Shown here piece by piece: positions 1 through 6,064 of a DNA stretch of 8,115 nt. The number at the start of each line of letters is the position of its first letter. The stretch's first letter is position 1. This stretch comes from an uncultured Opitutia bacterium (GTDB lineage Bacteria > Verrucomicrobiota > Verrucomicrobiia > Opitutales > UBA953), in NCBI GenBank assembly GCA_903840235.1, contig CAIMFE010000220.1, positions 1-8,115 of the forward strand, in the 5' to 3' direction. The translations under genes and the position numbers were made by a program. The notes beneath the pieces are model-generated. The model worked only from the letters and a program-made list of their open reading frames with translations. It was not told the DNA's origin and did no database searches.

Positions 1-747
1 GAAATTCATCGCGACGACGTTGGATGCGATAAAATTGGATTGGTCTAAGGTCCAACAAGGCGTCGAGGCATTTTGAAGAAAATCAATCAGAGCTCGTGAG
101 TCGGCTTTGATATCGCTATAGTTAGCAAATCCACGCTTAGTACCAGAAGTGCCATTCCAGTAATCCCATGGGGAGATTGGAACGGCCGCTGTCGAAGTCA
201 TAATCAGCGGGATGGCTTCTTTAAAAGTATTCTCTGGATCGATGATGGTACGGTACACACCGTAGACTTGTTGGATGGGATCTCCGGGAGCATCAAAGGG
301 CGAAGATTGACCGATACGGTAAGCAATCGCACAGACATCGCCCTTCAAGGCAACGCGGGGTGATGTCGTTGAAGGTGCCCAGCGCGGACGGTCAGGTGGT
401 GACGCAAACAACATGATGATCGGCTGGTCGATGGATTGAAGATCACCAATGGTGGCCTTAGTCGTTGCACCTGTAGGAGCCTTAGCCGAACCAGGAATAA
501 TGACCTCCATCCAGCAACGACCGTCTGGACGAATCATCGCACTCTGAAAATCGCCTTCCATCGCATCAAGCACACCACGTGCTTCAGACTGCGTGGTTAA
601 ATCAGCAACCGCGCGATCGTACGCCTTGAAAGTGTCAGACGCAATCGTGACCACCGCCAAAACAATCACGATCATGATAGCCGTGGAAACCATGACCTCG
701 ATTAAGGTAAAGCCGCGGCGTGCGATGTTGGAGGTTACAGACTTCAT
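1..747 (-). CDS. Pseudopilin, Verru_Chthon cassette protein C-like (GspJ-like), C-terminus beyond window
   Basis: The reading frame is open for 249 codons from ATG at 747-745 to the left edge, with no stop, so the C-terminal part is missing. The N-terminus is a prepilin leader: MKSVTSNIARRG, then FTLIEV. The expected prepilin peptidase cut is G12|F13, with the conserved Glu at mature position 5 (residue 17) and a hydrophobic helix to about residue 36. After the helix, residues 55-73 (SEARGVLDAMEGDFQSAMI) have the pattern of GspJ-type minor pseudopilins and of cassette protein C. The stretch ending at the edge (SNVVAMNF) resembles the mid-domain of that family. The ATG overlaps the stop of the upstream gene by 4 nt (ATGA, 744-747), and no Shine-Dalgarno is visible, so translation is probably coupled. 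The prepilin class is seen directly. The cassette C assignment rests on remembered family features and gene order. Function is unknown. Confidence 0.85.
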   Translation of the reverse strand, partial: MKSVTSNIARRGFTLIEVMVSTAIMIVIVLAVVTIASDTFKAYDRAVADLTTQSEARGVLDAMEGDFQSAMIRPDGRCWMEVIIPGSAKAPTGATTKATIGDLQSIDQPIIMLFASPPDRPRWAPSTTSPRVALKGDVCAIAYRIGQSSPFDAPGDPIQQVYGVYRTIIDPENTFKEAIPLIMTSTAAVPISPWDYWNGTSGTKRGFANYSDIKADSRALIDFLQNASTPCWTLDQSNFIASNVVAMNF

Positions 748-1556
748 CGACTAATAATAATATTTTGAATGAGTACAGGGGTTTCTTCGCGTTCGGAAAA
801 ACCCGTCTTACTCGCATTCGTTTTTTCGGAATAATCGTGGGGGAAAAATTCTGCTACTACGGGCAAATAAGCTAAAGCGTAGAGGTTAGAATCAGGCAAT
901 GTACCCGTGCCCGTCCAAGTTGTGTTTGATGGCTCCAGCGATGTAGCGTCGATGGCACAACGCTGCCCAATCAGTAATTTTGAAATCGAAAGTCTGACGC
1001 GCATCGGAGTACCAACGACATTTCGAGTCGCTGCAAAATCTGGGGTGAATGAGTCTTTGTCGCAAATGGCTACTTCCATAACGGATGGATTAGAAGTCAC
1101 ATTGTAAGTCACTACATCACCAGCGACTGAGGTTTCGCTGGAACTAGGTAAAACTTTACGCTCATAGACATAAACCCAAACACCATTAGCAGAAGTGTCT
1201 GCAGCTTTGAGAAGGCGATAGGAGATATCGAAATTCGTCGCGGGTGAGGTCGTTGGATTCGGATCCACTAAAGTCTTATAGGTAGCCGATTGATGGACAT
1301 AGACCGTATTAGCAGAGCTAGTCGCCGCGGTAGAATCTAGATAAACAATAGAGCGAGGATTATCGAGAGCACCAATGAGACGAGTAACCCCTGAGAGCGC
1401 ACGATTCGTCTGCATGATATCGTCCACCTGTTGGAAGGTAGAACCAAGAATACCAACCAGTGATAAAATCGCCATACCAACGATACCAATCGCGAGAGTC
1501 ACTTCAACGAGTGAGAATCCGCGACGGGGTGTGCTAGGGATTGAAGAGGATTTCAT
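744..1556 (-). CDS. Pseudopilin, Verru_Chthon cassette protein B-like (GspI-like)
   Basis: This 270-residue protein begins with the leader MKSSSIPSTPRRG and then FSLVEVTLAIGIVGMAIL. The predicted cut is G13|F14, Glu5 of the mature protein is residue 18, and the membrane helix spans about residues 15-37. The 'SLVEVTLAIGI' core is typical of cassette protein B and resembles GspI/PilV-type minor pseudopilins. The rest is a Ser/Thr-rich, predicted extracytoplasmic beta-type domain with two cysteines (in AICDKD and GQRCAID) that could form a disulfide. The ATG at 1556-1554 shares one base with the TAA of the preceding gene (TAATG), and the TGA overlaps the next start (ATGA). No clear Shine-Dalgarno precedes it. 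The prepilin class is certain. The B assignment is by motif and by position between D-like and C-like genes. Confidence 0.88.
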   Translation of the reverse strand: MKSSSIPSTPRRGFSLVEVTLAIGIVGMAILSLVGILGSTFQQVDDIMQTNRALSGVTRLIGALDNPRSIVYLDSTAATSSANTVYVHQSATYKTLVDPNPTTSPATNFDISYRLLKAADTSANGVWVYVYERKVLPSSSETSVAGDVVTYNVTSNPSVMEVAICDKDSFTPDFAATRNVVGTPMRVRLSISKLLIGQRCAIDATSLEPSNTTWTGTGTLPDSNLYALAYLPVVAEFFPHDYSEKTNASKTGFSEREETPVLIQNIIISR

Positions 1557-2416
1557 TATTTAAGTTCTTTTGAATTCGACGGAGTAATTTCATCCGAGTC
1601 ATTGGAGATGACGACATCACCATTCGGACGAACGGCAACGACAGCAAATTGGTTGTTATTAAGAATATCGAGTTCGGCGGTTTTACCATCACTCCGTAAA
1701 GCAGCATTGGCAAAAATAAGTACTACTTTCCCCAAGTGATTGGAGGCCCCACTGCTTTGCAATTCGATGTAATACCAACTCTTCCCTCCTGCATTCAGCG
1801 CTTGGGGTTGATTCACAGGAGTAAATAGCATCTTCGGTGGACTGGTGGTTGTATCTAAAACACCTGACGAAGCTGTATCGGCAATAGGCCCTATGACACT
1901 GTATTGATTATTACTTAAAACCGCTCTTGTACCGTTATCGGGATCAACGGGTCCATTAATTGTCGTGGTGGAACCTTTGGGCGGGATAAAATAAACGCCA
2001 TTCGGAAGACTGGTCGGCTGTTCTGGTGCGTACCAAACATAGGCACTATTGGCGGTGTCGGAAATAGATGAGGGATCGACACCGGCAGAAACTTTGGAGG
2101 AATCAACACAACCCACGGCGACGACAAATTGGTGCAGGTGATTTACGGGATCAGTCGGGTCATTTAAAATAAGTAATCGATAGCGACCATTGTAAGTCAT
2201 GCCCGTGCTGTATGCACCCCGATTCATCAGAGCCATCGCACGTACGGAACGAATGGTCGATGCGATGATACGCTGACCACCTTTTAAGCCACCACCATCA
2301 CCAGTCGAAATACCTAAGAACAAAGCAGAGATAAGCAGGATGATGGTGATAACCACCAAAAGCTCAATCAGGGTAAAGCCCCGTCGAGCGCGTGTCATGA
2401 TCCGTGAAGTACTCAC
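1556..2416 (-). CDS. Pseudopilin, Verru_Chthon cassette protein D-like (GspH-like)
   Basis: This is a 286-residue protein if translated from GTG at 2416-2414. An ATG at 2398-2396 (Met7) would leave the leader MTRARRG and is a reasonable alternative. The GTG is preferred because it overlaps the upstream TGA by 4 nt (GTGA), the same arrangement as the other junctions. The leader ends at G13|F14, followed by FTLIELLVVITIILLISAL with Glu at residue 18 (mature position 5). After the helix, 'RIIASTIRSVRAMALMNRG' matches the alpha-helical stretch of GspH/FimT-like pseudopilins, in which the protein samples 'ARxxAxxxxR'-type sequence before a beta domain. The end of the protein (VVAVRPNGDVVISND) looks like a terminal beta hairpin. 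It is longer than typical GspH. Function is unknown. It probably sits low in a pseudopilus or tip complex with its neighbours. Confidence 0.86.
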   Translation of the reverse strand: MSTSRIMTRARRGFTLIELLVVITIILLISALFLGISTGDGGGLKGGQRIIASTIRSVRAMALMNRGAYSTGMTYNGRYRLLILNDPTDPVNHLHQFVVAVGCVDSSKVSAGVDPSSISDTANSAYVWYAPEQPTSLPNGVYFIPPKGSTTTINGPVDPDNGTRAVLSNNQYSVIGPIADTASSGVLDTTTSPPKMLFTPVNQPQALNAGGKSWYYIELQSSGASNHLGKVVLIFANAALRSDGKTAELDILNNNQFAVVAVRPNGDVVISNDSDEITPSNSKELK

Positions 2417-3099
2417 TGTATAGCGATGATGTCTGCGGCCTCACTAGCCGAGAGAGGTGAGACTGTCACCCCGTCATAACTTTTAGCATCATTAGCCGCG
2501 GTAAAAATAATCACACGCGCAGGGATGCCGCCTTTGGCAGAATCAATCCCCAGGCCCGTGCCACTCTTGGCTGATGAAATGTCGTCGGGGATAGTCACGC
2601 CAGCGATAGACTTAATGCTACCCGTAGAGTCGGTATCGAAAATAACCCTGATGTTATAATTACCAAATTTATCGACTAAGAGCGTGGCCGTATCGATGGT
2701 AGAACTGTAATAAGCGTAATCTTCTTTCGAGAATGCACAGAATTCTTCGGCATTGCGATTGAGCGCGGTGCGATCGGTAGAACTTAAGGCCGAACCACTA
2801 GGCGCCTTACCCGAAAGGGCTTTAACGAATTTAAGCGTCACCGCGGAGTCGTCTAATTTATGAACTGAGTCCACCGCGCTGTCATACTTCGTACCGATAT
2901 TAGGATAAAAACCGTAGACCGACTTGTAACGATTCACCGCCGTGCACCACTGAGAAAAAGTGGACTGGGAAGTAGCAATTTTGGACTTTCTTCGAACCGC
3001 ATTAATCGCCGGAAAAAGCATTCCAGCCATAATGCCAATAATGGCGATTACGGTCAGTAATTCGATGAGAGTAAAACCACGACGAGATTCAGATTTCAT
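2413..3099 (-). CDS. Type II secretion GspG-like pseudopilin, first gene of the cassette
   Basis: This 228-residue protein starts at ATG 3099-3097 with the leader MKSESRRG, cut predicted at G8|F9, then FTLIELLTVIAIIGIMAGML with Glu at residue 13. The continuation (FPAINAVRRKSKIA, then YKSVYGFYP at 58-66) follows the GspG/PulG plan of a long N-terminal helix followed by a 'Y..xxGxYP' element. Residues 143-160 (DKFGNYNIRVIFDTDSTG) correspond to the DPWGNPY-type block and acidic loop found in many Verrucomicrobial and GspG-family proteins. The Pro of DPWGN is replaced here. It is larger than canonical GspG (about 140 residues), with an insertion around 85-140. It leads a set of four overlapping pseudopilin genes, and its TGA overlaps the next GTG by 4 nt. 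The start has no visible Shine-Dalgarno. It could be the major subunit of the pseudopilus; this is inferred from family only. Confidence 0.87.
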   Translation of the reverse strand: MKSESRRGFTLIELLTVIAIIGIMAGMLFPAINAVRRKSKIATSQSTFSQWCTAVNRYKSVYGFYPNIGTKYDSAVDSVHKLDDSAVTLKFVKALSGKAPSGSALSSTDRTALNRNAEEFCAFSKEDYAYYSSTIDTATLLVDKFGNYNIRVIFDTDSTGSIKSIAGVTIPDDISSAKSGTGLGIDSAKGGIPARVIIFTAANDAKSYDGVTVSPLSASEAADIIAIQ

Positions 3100-3149
3100 A
3101 AAATAGGGGTACTTAAAATGTGATGAAGATTAAAGGTACTAAGCCAGCG
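3100..3149 (-). promoter_or_regulatory. Probable promoter-bearing leader of the pseudopilin operon (no clear hexamers)
   Basis: This is the AT-rich stretch between the putative terminator of the antiporter and the ATG of the first pseudopilin. If the terminator works, a promoter for the four-gene cassette should lie here. A TTTAAT that could serve as a -10 lies at about 3128-3133 (minus strand), but the hexamer 17 nt before it (TTTATT) is a poor -35. The hexamer GGTACT (plus strand) occurs twice, at 3108-3113 and 3135-3140, as a short direct repeat 27 nt apart. No ribosome binding site stands out. The call is by position, not by a strong motif. Confidence 0.25.
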
Positions 3150-3174
3150 AAAATAAACCAGCCAAAAATGGCTG
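3150..3174 (-). terminator. Intrinsic terminator after the antiporter gene
   Basis: On the minus strand CAGCCA-TTTT-TGGCTG forms a perfect 6-bp stem with a 4-nt loop (3174 to 3159), followed at once by the T-rich tail GTTTATTTT. It lies 29 nt after the antiporter stop codon. Read on the plus strand, the stem is followed by A and G, so it works in one direction only. The stem is short and only moderately GC-rich, so termination may be partial. It separates the efflux/antiporter unit from the pseudopilin unit. Confidence 0.65.
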
Positions 3175-3202
3175 AAAAGAGGCGATAGAGTAACTGATTT
3201 TC

Positions 3203-4618
3203 CTAGAAAAATCGCTGAACCAGCCAAAAGGATGCTGTTGCTATAATCGTAGGAAACAGTGCCCAAATAGCCAAGCGAAGTGGGGAAACTCCACCTTCAA
3301 AGAACTTCGATAGCAAAGTCTGCCCAGCCAAGTTAGGTGCATTCGCAATCACCGTCATTCCCCCACCCGCCAAAGCGCCAGCAATCACGGCCTGACGTAA
3401 CTCCGCCGCCGCTGTCGTATTCTCCGACAGCATGGGAACTTGTGCCGCTAAATAAGCAATCGTGGCGTTGTCGTTGAAGGCCGACAAAACAATCGTTGAG
3501 ATCATCAGCGTCACTTCATCGAGTCGCACGAGGATCGGCGCAATCCACCAAGACTGCAGTCCGCCCAGAATGACCAATCCCGCTAAAAATAGTCCGACTA
3601 AAATAGGACTCCGCCAAGCAATCGACTGCTGATACCTACGCGTAAATTTTATAAGAATTAAGAAAACCAAAAATATAAGTAAAATGGTAGTCAGCTGATG
3701 CTTAGTCAGAAATACCACAAAGGCTGCAATAAAACTAAGATGCATTAAAACCAACCAGCTCGGACTTTGCAGAGTCGAAACAGCTTCTGATTTATTCTTA
3801 AAACCTAAAAGTTCTTTACGGAAAAAAACAAAATAAACCGTATTGGAAATGAGTATGATAAAGATAGAGGCCAGGCCGAATTGATTAAATACCTCAACCA
3901 AGCCCCAACCCCAATGTCCGGCCACCATCACAATCGGAGGTGCGGCAAAATGCGTAAGCGACCCTCCTACTGAGGTGTTTACAAACAGCAGCGCCAACGT
4001 CGCATAACTCAGGGAAACGCTCGGTTTATAAACGTAAAATTGAGATGCAAGCAACAGAGCCGCAATCGTCATCGCCGCTGGCTCAGTGATCAATGAACCT
4101 AAAAGAGGGCCGATGGTTAAAATGACAAACCAACCCGCTGCAGGTGTTCCGCCGAAAAATTTTACCAATCGATTAAGCAGGAAAGAAGTAAAATCTAAGA
4201 CTGGCTTAGTGGAGGCAACAATCATTACCACCATCACGAAAATGGGTTCGATGAATTTAGAAGATCGTTCGGTAGCAGGGCCATTTATATCACCACCCCA
4301 CAGATACTGAATCATCACACCCCACCCTTTTCCGGGATAAAAAATAATCGTAAGCAGTAAAAGGATAGCCCAGAAACCGAAAACCACTTCTACCTCACCT
4401 AATAAGTGAAGTGCCTGGCTGACAAACTTTTTATCAGGAGATTGAGTAAAGCTGCCCGCATAATTTTCATCCCACTTCTTCGCATAGGCAGAGATTTTCG
4501 AAACAAGGAAGGCATGAATGACTGCGACTAAGAAAATACCGCAGGCGACCAAATTAAAATAATCAGCTTGTGCGGATTGAGTCCACTCCTGCCAAAGTGA
4601 TACAGTCATGTCCTTCAA
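3203..4618 (-). CDS. Putative Na+/H+ antiporter, ion-transporter superfamily
   Basis: This is an inner-membrane protein of 471 residues from a TTG start (4618-4616), or 468 from the ATG at 4609-4607. The TTG has an AAAAAAGG sequence 4 nt upstream. The ATG has GAAGGA only 1 nt away, too close for normal use, so the start is undecided. There are about ten to twelve hydrophobic helices, for example near residues 22-40, 74-94, 122-137, 163-192, 203-215, 226-265, 288-325, 339-352 and 448-468. Two motif regions look functional: GPLLGSLITEPAAMTIAALL (170-189) and LSAFNDNATIAYLAAQVP (378-395). Their pseudo-symmetric position and the polar E/T and N-D-N residues in membrane segments fit the paired broken helices of the NhaD/arsenite-permease fold. 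The whole protein resembles the family annotated 'putative Na+/H+ antiporter' (Pfam Na_H_antiport_2, as I recall). Ion specificity is not proven. It follows the efflux genes closely and ends at a terminator. Confidence 0.8.
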   Translation of the reverse strand: MKDMTVSLWQEWTQSAQADYFNLVACGIFLVAVIHAFLVSKISAYAKKWDENYAGSFTQSPDKKFVSQALHLLGEVEVVFGFWAILLLLTIIFYPGKGWGVMIQYLWGGDINGPATERSSKFIEPIFVMVVMIVASTKPVLDFTSFLLNRLVKFFGGTPAAGWFVILTIGPLLGSLITEPAAMTIAALLLASQFYVYKPSVSLSYATLALLFVNTSVGGSLTHFAAPPIVMVAGHWGWGLVEVFNQFGLASIFIILISNTVYFVFFRKELLGFKNKSEAVSTLQSPSWLVLMHLSFIAAFVVFLTKHQLTTILLIFLVFLILIKFTRRYQQSIAWRSPILVGLFLAGLVILGGLQSWWIAPILVRLDEVTLMISTIVLSAFNDNATIAYLAAQVPMLSENTTAAAELRQAVIAGALAGGGMTVIANAPNLAGQTLLSKFFEGGVSPLRLAIWALFPTIIATASFWLVQRFF

Positions 4619-4633
4619 AAAACCTTTTTTGAA
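4614..4633. repeat. Perfect 9-bp-arm palindrome over the antiporter start
   Basis: The plus strand reads TTCAAAAAA-CC-TTTTTTGAA, a perfect inverted repeat with a 2-nt centre. It includes the TTG that may start the antiporter and ends five bases before the alternative ATG. It could be an operator, a weak hairpin that controls translation, or a chance product of A and T runs. It is not GC-rich, so it is a poor terminator on its own. On the minus strand the upstream CCTTT could also pair with AAAGG just before TTTTTT, giving a weak 5-bp alternative stem. Confidence 0.45.
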
Positions 4634-4663
4634 ATCAAAGGCGAACCTCTTCTCTAGGCCTGG

Positions 4664-6064
4664 TTATTTAGCCGCAGGCACAAAATCTACCGGAGCGCCA
4701 CCGAGTGCCTTAATCAGATCCACTTGAGCACCTAGACGATCAAAGCGTACTCGGGCCACCGAGGCCTGTGATTCGGCTAATAAACGTCGGGCCGCTAGAA
4801 ACTCCATCGGCGAGATCTGACCTTGTTTCTGGCGGGCTTGAGCCACGCGGAATGCCTCTTGCGCTGAACTTTCTCGACGTTCGGCCGCCTGTGTCGCGGT
4901 TAAAGTTTCGCGGACATCTACTAACGCATCTCGAACCTCACGAAAGGCATTGAGTACGGTTTTTTCGTATTGTGTGGCGGCTTGACGCTGGGCTGCTTCC
5001 GCACCCTCCACCCTCGCAGTCGTCCGACCATAATCAAAAAGCGGAATATTTAAACCAAGGCCTACGGAACTGGTCGAGGTTCCCGATGAAAATAATCCGG
5101 TTAACTCACGACTTTCATTACCGAGTGCACCCGTCAAAGAAAACGTCGGGAAATAAGCGGCCTTCACATAACCGATATTAGCATTCGCCGTAATTAAATT
5201 TTGTTCAGCGACAAAGACATCGGGACGGCGACGAAGTAAATCAGACGGCAGGCCCACGGCCGGAGGTGGCGGTAAAATTAAGGGAGTAACAAATTTTTCG
5301 GATATCGTAAAATTAGGCTGTCCGATTAAAAATCCCAGTTGGTGTTCAGCTTGAGCTCGGCTGCGCGCCGCATCCGATAGCGCTGAAAGTGCGGCCGCTA
5401 AATTGACTTCTGCTTGCGCACGTTCCGTGGCACCTGCTGACCCGACTTTAAATTTTTCTTCAATGACTCTTTGTTCTTCTTGTCGAATACGTACGATTTC
5501 CTGCGCTGCTTGCCATTGCACATCCGTTGAACGCAATACCGCATAAGTACGAACTACCGATGAGGTTATCGCTAATTCGACTTGTACACGGCCGCCTTGT
5601 GCAGCGAGTAATTGAGCACGTGAACCCTCGGTCGCACGACGCAGTTTACCCCAGAAATCTAATTCAAAAGACGTCGATAAACCTGCTCGATACAAGGATC
5701 TGTTTCTACCATTGGTTGGGTTAATCAGATTATAACCACCTTCACTGATTTTTGTTTTTGAGTAACCCGCAGTGCCATCAATCTGTGGAAGTTGCGCGCC
5801 CGAAACATCTTCAAACGAAGCCATTGCTTGTTCAACACGTGCCGCCGCAATTCGAATATCGGCATTAGCTTTTAAGGCAGTAGCAACTAAGTCGTTGAGA
5901 CGATTATCACCTAAGCCTTTCCACCACTCGGATGAAATCACTTCCGTGGAATCAGATTTTTCGGCATAAGCCGTGTCCGTGGGTACGGCGGGACGATCAT
6001 AGTCAGGCCCAACCGCACAGGCAGTTAAAAGTAAAACAACTAAGACTTGGAATAAAATTTTCAT
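4664..6064 (-). CDS. Outer-membrane efflux lipoprotein of RND pump, NodT/OprM family (TolC-like)
   Basis: This 466-residue protein forms the outer-membrane channel of a tripartite efflux system. It begins with a lipoprotein signal, MKILFQVLVVLLLTAC, with lipobox L13-T-A-C16 and then AVGPDYDRP, the usual N-terminus of NodT/OprM channels. Alanine after the Cys fits transport to the outer membrane. Two outer-membrane-efflux repeats are seen: the first carries FELDFWGKLRRA (133-144), the second GLPSDLLRRRPDV (271-283) and AAYFPTFSLTG (302-312). Long Ala/Gln/Glu-rich helices, near 60-90, 150-240 and 350-440, fit the periplasmic coiled-coil tunnel. Length is normal for the family. The ATG overlaps the stop of the RND gene by 4 nt (ATGA, 6061-6064), with no separate Shine-Dalgarno, so the two are translationally coupled. 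Substrates cannot be read from the sequence. Confidence 0.95.
   Translation of the reverse strand: MKILFQVLVVLLLTACAVGPDYDRPAVPTDTAYAEKSDSTEVISSEWWKGLGDNRLNDLVATALKANADIRIAAARVEQAMASFEDVSGAQLPQIDGTAGYSKTKISEGGYNLINPTNGRNRSLYRAGLSTSFELDFWGKLRRATEGSRAQLLAAQGGRVQVELAITSSVVRTYAVLRSTDVQWQAAQEIVRIRQEEQRVIEEKFKVGSAGATERAQAEVNLAAALSALSDAARSRAQAEHQLGFLIGQPNFTISEKFVTPLILPPPPAVGLPSDLLRRRPDVFVAEQNLITANANIGYVKAAYFPTFSLTGALGNESRELTGLFSSGTSTSSVGLGLNIPLFDYGRTTARVEGAEAAQRQAATQYEKTVLNAFREVRDALVDVRETLTATQAAERRESSAQEAFRVAQARQKQGQISPMEFLAARRLLAESQASVARVRFDRLGAQVDLIKALGGAPVDFVPAAK

Noticed and set aside
635..1563. Short frames on both strands inside the B-like and C-like pseudopilin genes (635-817, 907-1107, 1375-1563)
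   Set aside because: They overlap well-supported prepilin genes in other frames, have no own context and show no recognisable motif.
1915..2127. Minus-strand 70-codon frame inside the D-like gene
   Set aside because: It is a shifted frame of the same coding region, with low-complexity Pro-rich sequence and no start signal.
3108..3140. Direct repeat GGTACT spaced 27 nt as a regulator binding site
   Set aside because: Six bases repeated twice in an AT-rich leader is too little; it is kept only as a note in the leader entry.
3159..3174. Bidirectional terminator
   Set aside because: On the plus strand the hairpin is followed by AAAAGAGG, with no T tract, and no plus-strand gene is present.
4086..5969. 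Plus-strand frames of 60-75 codons opposite the antiporter and the efflux channel
   Set aside because: All are antisense to strongly supported genes and none has a family-like sequence.
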